Below are positions 1 through 7,191 of a stretch of 18,546 nt of DNA, piece after piece (positions within the stretch are counted from its first letter, which is position 1; each line of letters begins with the position of its first letter). The notes beneath the pieces were generated by a model that was not told the DNA's origin, did not search any database, and worked only from the letters and a program-made list of their open reading frames with translations. Source of the stretch: Porphyromonadaceae bacterium UBA4277 (GTDB taxonomy: Bacteria; Bacteroidota; Bacteroidia; Bacteroidales; Muribaculaceae); assembly GCA_002395965.1 (NCBI GenBank), contig DGVT01000083.1, positions 1 through 18,546 of the forward strand. Reading direction: 5' to 3'. Position numbers and translations under genes: made by a program.

Positions 1-239
1 ATGCCACTGGTGCAGGTGGCTCGGTCCCAAAGTGTGGGTCGCACGTTATCTTTCAGAGCAAGCGGAATGCGCGATTCGAGCGTACGCTCAAAAGCATAAT
101 TAATCATGCGGAACTGCATTGCATCAACAAATTTCAGAGTATCGACACTGGTGAAATCTTGCGCCTGAGTTTTAGCAGTTGCACAGCACAGAATAATTAA
201 AGCTATTAACGAAGTAGAAACTAAGTGTCTAAAGTTCAT
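1..239 (-). CDS. Secreted SGNH/GDSL-type hydrolase, N-terminal fragment (probable)
   Basis: The reading frame starts at the ATG at 239 and runs off the window start, so only the first 79 residues are visible. Residues 1-27 form a signal peptide: a short basic start (MNFRH), a hydrophobic core (LIALIILCCATA) and a likely cut after TQA or AQA. The following stretch, with FVDAMQFRMINYAFE, SRIPLALKD and RPTLWDRATCTSG, resembles the N-terminal module that precedes the SGNH esterase domain in Bacteroidales secreted hydrolases. The catalytic GDS block would lie outside the window, so the assignment rests on a partial resemblance. What is certain is that this is a secreted protein. It has its own promoter at 271-302 and is separated from the upstream OmpA gene by a terminator, so it is not in that operon. 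Confidence 0.5.
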   Translation of the reverse strand, partial: MNFRHLVSTSLIALIILCCATAKTQAQDFTSVDTLKFVDAMQFRMINYAFERTLESRIPLALKDNVRPTLWDRATCTSG

Positions 240-270
240 ATCATTACAGCATAAGTGATATTTCAATCTC

Positions 271-302
271 CAAAATTAAGCAAAAAAACGCTTATAGCCA
301 AA
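271..302 (-). promoter_or_regulatory. Bacteroidota promoter of the SGNH-type gene
   Basis: Read on the minus strand: a -33 box TTTG (302-299), a 20-nt spacer, and a -7 box TAATTTTG (278-271). This is a perfect match to the Bacteroidota consensus TTTG-N19/20-TAnnTTTG. Transcription should start near 265, leaving a leader of about 25 nt before the ATG at 239. Confidence 0.8.
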
Positions 303-317
303 GCATTAGGCAAAAAA

Positions 318-342
318 GTGGCGAGACTACTCGTCTCGCCAC
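318..342 (-). terminator. Bidirectional intrinsic terminator after the OmpA gene
   Basis: A perfect 10-bp inverted repeat GTGGCGAGAC / GTCTCGCCAC (318-327 and 333-342) has a 5-nt loop. It is flanked on the left by A6 (312-317), a U-tract for minus-strand transcripts, and on the right by another A-run. It lies 28 bp past the stop of the OmpA gene and just upstream of the SGNH promoter, so it insulates the two genes. Confidence 0.85.
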
Positions 343-370
343 AAAAAATGCTGATTTTAATCTGTCAAAA

Positions 371-1057
371 TTATTTCAGAGTGCCGGCTTGAGCATCTTG
401 AATCATCTGCTCATTAGCAGTGATATAGACCTCTACGCGGCGGTTCTGTGCACGACCGGCCTCGGTGTCGTTGCTTGCCACGGGATAGTCGTAGGCAAGG
501 CCTTGACTTGTCATTCGGCTGCTGGCAACACCCGAGTTGATGAGATACTTCTTCACCTCTTCGGCACGAGCTGCCGAGACCTTCTCGTTTGCAGCACGGG
601 TACCTACGTTATCGGTGTGACCATAGATCTGCACGTCGGTCTGAGGATTGTTTTGCAACGAAGTCGCAAACTTAGTGAGCGAGTTCTTTGCACTTGCACT
701 CAAGTTGCTCTTATTGAAGTCAAACAGAATTCCGCTGTCGAAAGTAACCTTGATAGCAGTCAGACCTTGATTATCGGTGACAGTATCTACCTGTGCTCCA
801 CTAATCTGAGCAAGCTCCTTAGCCTGCTTGTCCATCTTCTTTCCAATCAGTGTTCCGGCAACACCTCCGGCCACTGCACCGATAGCTCCACCGATAGCAG
901 CCCCCTTGCCCTTACCGATAAGAGCTCCAATACCTGCGCCCACAGCGGCTCCACCGCCGGTGCCAAAGATAGCGCCTTTAGAAGTATTGTTCAGACCACA
1001 ACCAGTAACGCCAAGCAGTAAAGCGGCGCTTAAAGCTACACATAAAATCTTTTTCAT
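371..1057 (-). CDS. OmpA-family outer-membrane lipoprotein with Gly-zipper domain
   Basis: A 228-aa lipoprotein likely anchored in the outer membrane and binding peptidoglycan. Residues 1-20 are a lipoprotein signal ending in LLLGVTGC, with Cys20 as the lipidation site. Residues 27-75 are a glycine zipper (GTGGGAAVGAG, IGKGKGAAIGG, LIGKKMDKQ) that can insert in or associate with the membrane. Residues from about 105 to the end are an OmpA C-terminal domain with the motif IYGHTDNVG and a terminal AQNRRVEVYI; these D and R positions contact meso-diaminopimelate in the family. The architecture is that of E. coli YiaD. The start at 1057 is preferred over an in-frame upstream ATG at 1096, because the -7 box at 1094-1101 overlaps that codon. 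The gene is monocistronic, between its own promoter and the 318-342 terminator. Confidence 0.93.
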   Translation of the reverse strand: MKKILCVALSAALLLGVTGCGLNNTSKGAIFGTGGGAAVGAGIGALIGKGKGAAIGGAIGAVAGGVAGTLIGKKMDKQAKELAQISGAQVDTVTDNQGLTAIKVTFDSGILFDFNKSNLSASAKNSLTKFATSLQNNPQTDVQIYGHTDNVGTRAANEKVSAARAEEVKKYLINSGVASSRMTSQGLAYDYPVASNDTEAGRAQNRRVEVYITANEQMIQDAQAGTLK

Positions 1058-1093
1058 GATTGTAAAAATTTTAATTAGTAATTCATATCGCTG

Positions 1094-1125
1094 CAAAATT
1101 AAGCAATATTTTAATCACATTCAAA
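1094..1125 (-). promoter_or_regulatory. Bacteroidota promoter of the OmpA-family gene
   Basis: Minus strand: TTTG (1125-1122), a 20-nt spacer, TAATTTTG (1101-1094). Perfect consensus. Predicted transcription start is near 1088, giving a leader of about 30 nt, which settles the start codon at 1057. Confidence 0.85.
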
Positions 1126-1152
1126 AATTAGGCCGAAAAACTTCATGAAAAG

Positions 1153-4100
1153 CTATTCCGAGATATTCAAAATAATATTTATTAATCTATTTACATCATC
1201 CACATCGATAATGCCATTGGCATCGAGGTCGGCATTGCCTGCGTAGTCGCCAGGCAGTTTATTGCCGAGGATTATGTTTATCACAGCGTTCACGTCGTCG
1301 ATGTCAACAATTTTGTTGCCGTCGATATCGCCCATGACAGTAGCATAGTCGTGGGTTATGTCGGTGACTGAATATTTGTTGGTTGTGGATGCAATCTCAA
1401 AATACACGTCGCTGTCGAGGCCCGTGATGTCGATCGTCTGGTGTGCACCATCGCCCTGGCTGAAGATGATGTTGAACTTATAGTCCTCGGCAGTGATGTC
1501 GAAGGTCTTGAAATAGAATTTATCGCCTTTCACGGTCGTAGTATTATCTTGTGTGAGCATCATTCCCGGCCAGTTGCCCAGCAGATTGCCGGCGCTGTCC
1601 CAAGCATAGAAATAGACCGCGCTCCAGTTGTTGGGAGCCGTCATGGGGTCTTTCAGATAGACGGTAGCCTTGCGCGGCTCAAACCCGTGGAAGATGTACT
1701 CCCTGCTGATGATGTTACGCACGCGTCCGTCAACCAGCACACCGGCGGTGAGAATGGTATTGTCGGTAAATGTGAGAGTTACCATACCTGTTGCCAGCTT
1801 GCTGTTTACCGTGGGCTTAGTGCCATCGGTAGTGTAAACGATGGTTGCCGTCGATTGTGATGCGGTGATGGTTACAGTCACTGCACCGGTGTAATGGCCG
1901 CTCTCCTTGTCGATGGTGAGAGTGGGAGCATCAGAAGTATAGTTAGTCACTTCGTGATTCCAGTTGCCATCCACATAGTAGCCATGGTTACGGAAGGTGA
2001 GGTCGGCCGTCTGAGCGCCATCTACAACGAATATTATGCCCGTTGGTTGCGTGGTGAGCTCTCCTTCATAAGTCCACTTGAAAATCTTGCGTGTTCCATC
2101 GGCTGTTGTACCCATCAGCTCCATAGCCTGCCCTGGCCAGCTGCCGCCGGTGAAGTTGCCCGACGAGTTCCACACCCATGTGGTGATGCGTCCTGCAGTG
2201 AGTGGAGCCTCATAGAAAACGCTCAAGTCGTCGTGGTCAACTACCGGCTCATAGGGCTCAAGCTCGACGGTATCGACAGGTGTGTAGCCACCGGTAATAT
2301 ACTGCGTGTCGGGGTCGCCATCTTCTTCGTGCCCGTCGTAGCTCAACTGCTCGGGCATGACACTTGCCGAAGAATAAAGGAACGGGCCATCGGTCCCGAT
2401 CTTGCCCGGACCGTCGAGCACATAGATGCGCATATTTCCCTTTCCGCTGAAGGCCGGCGTTGTGAGAGTCCCGTTGGTGACTTGCTGCACATCGCCAGTG
2501 ATGCAATCGCGATAAGTACCATTAAGGATGCCCGTAAACGTGGCTCCGCTATTGAGTGTGACAAGTGCATATGAGTCAACATCACCACTTGTGTAGCGGC
2601 GCTTGAAGGCGTAGCCGCCGGTGGCACTACAGCCGCTCTTGCTGTACTGCCCCTTGCGCAGTGCCGGGATTGCCGCGCGAATTTTGTTCAGGCGCTGCAG
2701 GTGATGCACGAGCGGCCGGCTGAGCGTAGCTTCCACGTTTCCTGTGGCCGATGCCACTTCGCCAAAATCTTGAGTAGTCACACTACCGGTGAGGTAGCCT
2801 CCATAGTAGGCTCGCCCGGTGTCTTTCAGGGCCAGGTCGGTACCTTTGTCGATCACCACACCCTTGCGGAACTCTATCTCTCCACCCTGGAACAGACAGG
2901 GAATGCCTCGCATGGTGAACATTAACGACAGGTTTTCGGCCCACTGCTGTGTGCCTCCATTAAAGCGTTCGAAGCTGTCGGGGCCGTAATCGTGGCTTTC
3001 AACATACATCACATTGTAGGTGGCATCGTTATACATGTTGTCCTTGTCGAGCACCCCCCACAGCCGTCCGGCACTCTGGAAATTCCAGTGGGCCGTGAAG
3101 TCAATTACGCCAAGGCCACTTGCCTGCGAATAGTCGGGTGCATGATAGTTATTGCCATCGAGCAGGGCATTGGTGCTGCGTGGCTGCGCAGCCTCGCTCA
3201 GATTGGCCTGATGCTCCTGCAAGCATAGGTGCTGGTTGTCGAGCGTAGCGGGGTCGGTGCTTTCATATATGGCGATGTTTTGCCAGTAACTATCGTCATC
3301 GTTCCAGCTATTAAGCAGCGAAGCATCACTTTGCCAGGTGTAGAAATAGGGCGAGAGCGAGGGCTGGTTGCGATAGGTGACGTCGCTAAATCGCGCGCAC
3401 ACTTCGGCAAACATATAGAACGGACATTGGTTGAGACGTTTTGACTTGTATTTCTCTCCCAACGCGCGGAAAGCCGGCACAAACACCTTATTAAAAGTAA
3501 GGCGCGAGATGTGGCCGCCGGTGTCGATGCGAAAACCGTCCACACCCATCTCAATAAACTTCCCGTAGCAGTCGATCAGGTAATTGTAGGTCTCGGGGTT
3601 TTCGGTATTCAGATCCACGCAGTCGCCGGCTATTTGTGCCCACCATCGGTTAGGCTCGTCCCAGTTGAAGTTGCCGTAATGATGCCACAGGTTGTGCGAG
3701 TCATGGTTTTGTCCATCGGTATTCTTCATCTTTGTGAGTCGGTCGGAATACTGTTGAGCACCGGGCAGATTGAGATAATTGTCGTTCAACTTGCCTCCCT
3801 TGCTGATGGTGAATGGCACCATGCACTGGTCGATGTCGCTTTGCGGCTTGGTGAAGTCTCGGTCGAAGAGTTTGCACAAGTGTTCCTCGCCGAAATTGCC
3901 GGTGTGGTTTAGCACGATATCGAGCACAATTTTCATGCCTCGTGCGTGAGCTGCATCGATCAAGTCCTGGAACTTGCAGTCGTCGCTTTCATATCGCCGA
4001 TCTACGGCACTCATGTTCATAGCATGGTAACCATGATAGTCAAATCCCGAGGCATTTTGCACCACAGGCGTAATCCACACGGCTGTGAAGCCTAAGGCCT

Positions 4101-4347
4101 TGATATAGTCGAGTCGGTCGATGAGTCCCTTGAAGTCACCTCGCCACTCTGGGTCTTGCTTGGCTGCATCTTTGGCTCCATCCCAGCAGTAGGTGTTATT
4201 CGACTTGTCGCCATCGTAAAAACGTGTGGTCATCACAAAATAGATAGTCTCGTCACGAAAGTCGGTACGTCCGCCGGTAAACGGCGTTGCAGCTTGCAAG
4301 ATGAGTCCAACAAGCAACATCATAACTAAGGAAAAATTTCGTTTCAT
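1153..4347 (-). CDS. Secreted modular alpha-amylase (GH13) with starch-binding and dockerin-like modules
   Basis: Hydrolyses alpha-1,4-glucans such as starch outside the cytoplasm. Positions are from the in-frame upstream ATG (4368); subtract 7 for the preferred start MKRNFSL at 4347. A signal peptide covers residues 8-26, with no lipobox Cys. The GH13 barrel spans about 35-575 and carries all four family regions: DIVLNH (150-155), GVDGFRIDT with nucleophile Asp282, AEVC with acid/base Glu322, and VESHD with Asp460. Two modules resembling CBM26-type starch-binding domains lie at about 713-808 and 899-992. Between them, about 813-893, is a chitobiase C-terminal-like bridge (VYTTDGTKPTVNS). Residues 1011-1070 hold two dockerin-like Ca-binding repeats, DIDGNKIVDIDD and DLDANGIIDVDD, each followed by a short helix. 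At about 1064 aa it is much longer than a simple amylase. It is divergent from rplY across the inserted block. Enzyme class is certain; exact specificity is not readable. Confidence 0.93.
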   Translation of the reverse strand: MKRNFSLVMMLLVGLILQAATPFTGGRTDFRDETIYFVMTTRFYDGDKSNNTYCWDGAKDAAKQDPEWRGDFKGLIDRLDYIKALGFTAVWITPVVQNASGFDYHGYHAMNMSAVDRRYESDDCKFQDLIDAAHARGMKIVLDIVLNHTGNFGEEHLCKLFDRDFTKPQSDIDQCMVPFTISKGGKLNDNYLNLPGAQQYSDRLTKMKNTDGQNHDSHNLWHHYGNFNWDEPNRWWAQIAGDCVDLNTENPETYNYLIDCYGKFIEMGVDGFRIDTGGHISRLTFNKVFVPAFRALGEKYKSKRLNQCPFYMFAEVCARFSDVTYRNQPSLSPYFYTWQSDASLLNSWNDDDSYWQNIAIYESTDPATLDNQHLCLQEHQANLSEAAQPRSTNALLDGNNYHAPDYSQASGLGVIDFTAHWNFQSAGRLWGVLDKDNMYNDATYNVMYVESHDYGPDSFERFNGGTQQWAENLSLMFTMRGIPCLFQGGEIEFRKGVVIDKGTDLALKDTGRAYYGGYLTGSVTTQDFGEVASATGNVEATLSRPLVHHLQRLNKIRAAIPALRKGQYSKSGCSATGGYAFKRRYTSGDVDSYALVTLNSGATFTGILNGTYRDCITGDVQQVTNGTLTTPAFSGKGNMRIYVLDGPGKIGTDGPFLYSSASVMPEQLSYDGHEEDGDPDTQYITGGYTPVDTVELEPYEPVVDHDDLSVFYEAPLTAGRITTWVWNSSGNFTGGSWPGQAMELMGTTADGTRKIFKWTYEGELTTQPTGIIFVVDGAQTADLTFRNHGYYVDGNWNHEVTNYTSDAPTLTIDKESGHYTGAVTVTITASQSTATIVYTTDGTKPTVNSKLATGMVTLTFTDNTILTAGVLVDGRVRNIISREYIFHGFEPRKATVYLKDPMTAPNNWSAVYFYAWDSAGNLLGNWPGMMLTQDNTTTVKGDKFYFKTFDITAEDYKFNIIFSQGDGAHQTIDITGLDSDVYFEIASTTNKYSVTDITHDYATVMGDIDGNKIVDIDDVNAVINIILGNKLPGDYAGNADLDANGIIDVDDVNRLINIILNISE

Positions 4348-4413
4348 CGATAAAGCGTATTTTACCATTTTTGATTTATTAGTTTTATGCTCAGTTCCCT
4401 AACATTATGACAG

Positions 4414-4445
4414 CAAAATTAGGTATAATTCTTCAATTTCTCACA
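4414..4445 (-). promoter_or_regulatory. Probable promoter of the alpha-amylase gene
   Basis: Minus strand: -7 box TAATTTTG (4421-4414), perfect, with a weaker -33 box TGTG (4445-4442) at the usual 20-nt spacing. Transcription would start near 4407, about 60 nt before the ATG at 4347. The left end of the inserted block (4503) lies only 58 bp upstream of the -33 box, so any activator site further upstream has been displaced. Confidence 0.65.
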
Positions 4446-4494
4446 CCGCATTATAAACATTTTATAAATTATTCAAGTTTGTTAAATGACTGCG

Positions 4495-4502
4495 CTGCCT
4501 CG
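4495..4502. repeat. 8-bp target-site duplication, left copy (CTGCCTCG)
   Basis: The eight bases directly outside the left IS66-type end are CTGCCTCG, identical and in the same orientation to the eight bases outside the right end at 10091-10098. IS66-family insertions duplicate 8 bp of target. Confidence 0.75.
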
Positions 4503-4906
4503 GTAACTATTCACCGATTCAGAAAATGTCCTTTTACACCCCTGTGCATCGAAGATGCAGAGCGGGTCGGAGACCCGATTTTGTTCGAAAGACCATGCAA
4601 GTGCATCGAAGATGCACGCAGCTTGGTCCTGAGACTCGACCTTGCCAAGTGCCTCGCAGAGGAACTTTAACCAGCTAAATACTGGCTGTTTTGGCTGTAA
4701 AAGTTCCTCTACGAGGCACTTTCGTTCAGCTTTGTGTGGACCAAGCGGCGAGGACCTACGGCCCTCTTGCATGGTCTTTAGATAATCTTGGCTGCACTCG
4801 GCAGAACTCGAGCAAGCTCGGTTCTGCGCTCGTTTGCACAAGATTTCGAACAAATAGCTTCTTCGAAGCATTTTAGCGTCTCCGACGCAATCGGTGAATA
4901 GATATC
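4503..4906. mobile_element. 404-bp MITE-like foldback element with IS66-type ends
   Basis: The terminal inverted repeats are GTAACTATTCACCGATT and, inward from the right, ATATCTATTCACCGATT. No coding capacity is credible. The element folds on itself through nested arms in matching order: AAAGACCATGCAAG (4588-4601) with its complement at 4766-4779, GCTTGGTCC (4621-4629) with GGACCAAGC, and a 22-bp arm at 4647-4668 pairing at 21 of 22 positions with 4700-4721. It is also studded with small hairpins of one shape, a variable stem closed by TC-NNN-GA: GCATC-GAA-GATGC (4546), CGGGTC-GGA-GACCCG (4563), GTGCATC-GAA-GATGCAC (4601), CCTC-GCA-GAGG, CCTC-TAC-GAGG, GCTTC-TTC-GAAGC and GCGTC-TCC-GACGC. The shared ends suggest it is mobilised by the IS66-type transposase. 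A related sequence begins near 18473. Confidence 0.7.
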
Positions 4907-4930
4907 TTTCATCACTTTCTGCCGCGAATT

Positions 4931-4962
4931 CTTGGCAGATTGAAAAACATTCACTACCTTTG
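4931..4962 (+). promoter_or_regulatory. Bacteroidota promoter in front of the structured RNA
   Basis: A -33-like box CTTG (4931-4934), a 20-nt spacer and a perfect -7 box TACCTTTG (4955-4962). Transcription should start near 4967-4970, right at the base of the structured region and about 345 nt before the nearest start codon. That is unusually far for a simple mRNA leader. Confidence 0.7.
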
Positions 4963-4966
4963 TCAC

Positions 4967-5260
4967 CGAATCTAGTTAGCCTGCTTGCGGGCTGGGTGGG
5001 TCATGACATATTAAGGACGTTACTTGTGACGTTTTATCTTCGGCCTTCAAATCTCGCAAATTTGACACGTCTCCGAAGGTGCGGCAACGGCAACGTCCAT
5101 GTCGGGTGTATTATACCCATTGGCCTCGTCTGACGACTGGCCAGTGACTTGTATAGTATGTCACGGCGTGGGCTAACTGCGTTGCTTACCCTGAGACGGA
5201 GGCAATGCGAGAGCCAGAAGGCGGGGTAAGCTGACGGTACAGCGACCCACGTCTTTTCTT
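4967..5260 (+). ncRNA. Candidate structured non-coding RNA or long structured leader
   Basis: About 290 nt with no credible frame but many ordered complementary segments. A closing helix AGTTAGCC / GGCTAACT pairs 4974-4981 with 5171-5178. Inside it TGACATA / TATGTCA pairs 5004-5010 with 5157-5163. The enclosed part has hairpins at 5036-5043/5073-5080 (ATCTTCGG with CCGAAGGT, capped by TCAAAT/ATTTGA), at about 5105-5119 (GGGTGTA/TATACCC) and at about 5122-5142 (ends GGCC/GGCC). Downstream a further 8-bp helix GCTTACCC / GGGTAAGC pairs 5184-5191 with 5224-5231. A T-rich run (5252-5263) could end it. I could not match it to RNase P, tmRNA or SRP RNA by their conserved cores. It might belong to a Bacteroidales lineage-specific or 6S-like class, or be the 5' leader of the gene at 5314. 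Confidence 0.5.
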
Positions 5261-5313
5261 TTATCGCTAACGCTGAATCCGGGGACGCTATAGGCACAAA
5301 AGAATCATTCATT

Positions 5314-6138
5314 ATGAAAAAATTTCTTACACTTCTGGCAGTTGCATTGATGGGACTCAGTGCATTTGCCGACGACGTCCCCTGTCCCTCGGCCTTTTCG
5401 TTCCGGCTGGCGGCGCAAAATGCCGACGGCGCGTATGAAGCCGCAGAGCAAGTAAGTGCCAACAATGTTGTGGTTGAAGTCATGCTCACCAACTCAAGCC
5501 AGAATCTCAATAGCTTCCACATGCAGATTCAAAAACAGACCATCGACGGCGAGTACAGCCCCGAGATGGAATGGGTCAAAGATTCTGAAGACAATTCTTT
5601 GGCAGGTCTCAGTGGTTACGGTCACACCATTCTGGCCCGATGGGATGTCGCCGATCCCGACCTACGCGAGACCGAACTTTTCAACATGTGTAATTGTGGA
5701 TCCATTGCTAAGCGTGTCTATGCCGCTGACGGAACGGAAATGTACGAGCTCTTTTTATTGGAATATCTCACGACCCTAGACTGCCGTTTCTACCCTATTC
5801 TCGAGGAGCCGGCCCCCGTCGCTCGCTTCACCGTTGACATGAGCAATTGCCCGGATGGCGACTATCGTATCTACGTACCCGCAACTCTCACAGGCTGCAG
5901 TTTTGCCTACACTGGCGGTGTGGAGGGGACTCGCGATTGGACTACCGACAATCCCGTCGTGCTCGAGCTCACCAAGGCCGGTGATGTTGTGGGAACTCGT
6001 CCCGTTTCCACGGCCATCAGCGAGATTGCTGCCGAGCAGACTGTGGACAACCGCATCTTCGACCTCATGGGCCACCAGCTCAAGAGCATACCCGAGCATG
6101 GCATCTACATCCAGAACGGCAAGAAGTACACAAGATAA
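5314..6138 (+). CDS. Secreted protein with cohesin-like fold (tentative) and T9SS-type C-terminal tail
   Basis: 274 aa. Residues 1-19 are a clear signal peptide (MKKFLTLLAVALMGLSAFA). Residues 25-225 are rich in beta-strand patterns: NVVVEVMLTNSSQNLNSFHMQIQ near the front and ARFTVDMSNCPDGDYRIYVP near the end. This recalls the opening and closing strands of cohesin-like beta-sandwich domains in secreted Bacteroidales proteins; it is a resemblance, not an identification. Residues 233-274 look like a short T9SS type A sorting tail, with IFDLMGHQLKSIPEHGIYI and the basic end QNGKKYTR, so export across the outer membrane is likely. No promoter is evident directly upstream; transcription may come through the RNA region from 4962. 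The function is unknown. It lies inside the IS66-bounded block, but its composition is closer to the host genes than the AT-rich cassette next to it. Confidence 0.8.
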   Translation: MKKFLTLLAVALMGLSAFADDVPCPSAFSFRLAAQNADGAYEAAEQVSANNVVVEVMLTNSSQNLNSFHMQIQKQTIDGEYSPEMEWVKDSEDNSLAGLSGYGHTILARWDVADPDLRETELFNMCNCGSIAKRVYAADGTEMYELFLLEYLTTLDCRFYPILEEPAPVARFTVDMSNCPDGDYRIYVPATLTGCSFAYTGGVEGTRDWTTDNPVVLELTKAGDVVGTRPVSTAISEIAAEQTVDNRIFDLMGHQLKSIPEHGIYIQNGKKYTR

Positions 6139-6164
6139 TTGATATCACGTCCGACCTAATGGCA

Positions 6165-6400
6165 CCTCCAGCTCCTCTCCTAAGCTAGTAGGGGCTGGGG
6201 GTGGCATGACAACCGGCCAGACTCATCCGCTCAACAATCAGTGCAATTCAGTGCAATTTTCAACTCCCCTCCTAAGTCAGGAGGGTTGGGGGTGGTATGA
6301 CAAGCGCACTAAATTGCACCAATTGTTGAGCGGTTTGTCCCAGCCACAAGTGCCTCTCAACAGTTTTTCCACTCAGTGCAATTCTGTGCAATGTTGCTAA
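6165..6400. repeat. Cluster of nested intergenic repeats between converging genes
   Basis: Two related GC-rich palindromes (about 6168-6198 and 6261-6290, the second CCTCC-N7-GGAGG) each run into a near-identical 17-bp tail, TGGGGGTGGYATGACAA (6196-6212 and 6287-6303, one difference). Around the second lies a 22-bp inverted repeat matching at 20 positions, 6227-6248 with 6312-6333 (CCGCTCAACAAT against ATTGTTGAGCGG). The decamer CAGTGCAATT occurs three times (6239, 6249, 6374). No gene is present. Small palindromes of this kind are common between Bacteroidota genes and may also end transcription from both sides. They look like one repeat inserted into another. Confidence 0.65.
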
Positions 6401-6435
6401 TTAATAGCAGTAATATCTAGTACTTTGCCTCCCAA

Positions 6436-7191
6436 TCATGAATTATCAGTTGGAATAAACTTTTTTATTGGGAAATAATAAAACAGAAATAGAGGGAAGG
6501 CATTCAGTATAGCAACATTATCATGAGGCATAACATGTTTCCTGAGTTGAGCCTCGAAAACCGCCATCTGATTCACATCATCCTTGTCCAAAGGCCACGA
6601 CAATGAATCCTTAGTCAGTTCGTTGGCCTTAATGACATTCTGCTTGACAATATGCATCCAGTTTTCAGCATCTTTTAAGAAAGCATACCCTCGATAAAAG
6701 CAGAAATGTCTGGCTTCTTTCTTAAACTTTTCTCCTATGCTATCAGCCCTTTTTATAACATATTGATGAAAGTTGCTATCAGGCAATTCCTTCGTATATT
6801 GTATACTCTCAATCATCGGATAACTGATAAACAATCGTCCGTAATTGGTCTCTTCATTAAAGTATTCCAACAGCTCCTTAATCTGAGCATTTTTCACATC
6901 CAAATCCCCTCTATAGAAATCGTAGTCGAAGAAGAGGTAGATGGATTCAAAGTCAGCACTTTTATATTTGAACAGTTCGTTTTGGGGATCAGTCTTTGAT
7001 AATTCTATTTTCAGCACATCCACCACATCGGCATAGTCATCAAACTCATCCTTGAGGCGTTTATAGAACGTGTATATGCTGCCACAGAACGAGCACAACA
7101 CCTGATCATTACTTTTCGGGAAAAACAATGATTTTATTCCCTCGTATAGAGGAGGTTCGTATGAAGTTCCTTCAAATATAAATAGAATCAT
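6436..7191 (-). CDS. Toprim-like nuclease partner of the AAA ATPase (probable phage-defence effector)
   Basis: 251 aa. The pattern fits a Toprim fold as in OLD, RloB and DUF4435 nucleases. An N-terminal strand carries an acidic turn, ILFIFEGTSYEP, with Glu7 as the likely catalytic glutamate. A second strand carries the Asp pair, YLFFDYDFYRGD (Asp89, Asp91). It is followed by a conserved-looking ISYPMIESI (122-130). The remainder is helical with no recognised domain. The start ATG overlaps the ATPase stop by 4 bp (ATGA), so translation is coupled and a 1:1 complex is plausible. ATPase plus Toprim pairs act in PARIS (AriA/AriB), AbiL and OLD-type systems, where the ATPase restrains or senses and the nuclease harms phage or host nucleic acid. 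Exact family is not assigned. Base composition is clearly more AT-rich than the flanking genes, suggesting transfer. Confidence 0.7.
   Translation of the reverse strand: MILFIFEGTSYEPPLYEGIKSLFFPKSNDQVLCSFCGSIYTFYKRLKDEFDDYADVVDVLKIELSKTDPQNELFKYKSADFESIYLFFDYDFYRGDLDVKNAQIKELLEYFNEETNYGRLFISYPMIESIQYTKELPDSNFHQYVIKRADSIGEKFKKEARHFCFYRGYAFLKDAENWMHIVKQNVIKANELTKDSLSWPLDKDDVNQMAVFEAQLRKHVMPHDNVAILNAFPLFLFYYFPIKKFIPTDNS

Noticed and set aside
371..1096. OmpA gene starting at the in-frame ATG at 1096
   Set aside because: That codon overlaps the -7 box and would place 13 extra residues before a clean lipoprotein signal.
4546..4613. CRISPR-like repeats (two GCATCGAAGATGC copies)
   Set aside because: The units are short palindromes with irregular spacing and differing stems, and no cas genes are present.
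4503..4906. The foldback element as an independent insertion with its own target duplication
   Set aside because: The flanks CTGCCTCG and TTTCATCA differ at nearly every position. Only the outer flank has a partner, at 10091.
4967..5260. RNase P RNA, tmRNA or SRP RNA
   Set aside because: The conserved cores of these RNAs (for example GAGGAAAGTCC of RNase P, or a tRNA-like end with a tag frame) are not present.
4407..5522. Open frames on both strands in 4407-5522
   Set aside because: They fall in palindromic or structured DNA or antisense to the 5314 gene. They lack family motifs and are explained by the repeats.
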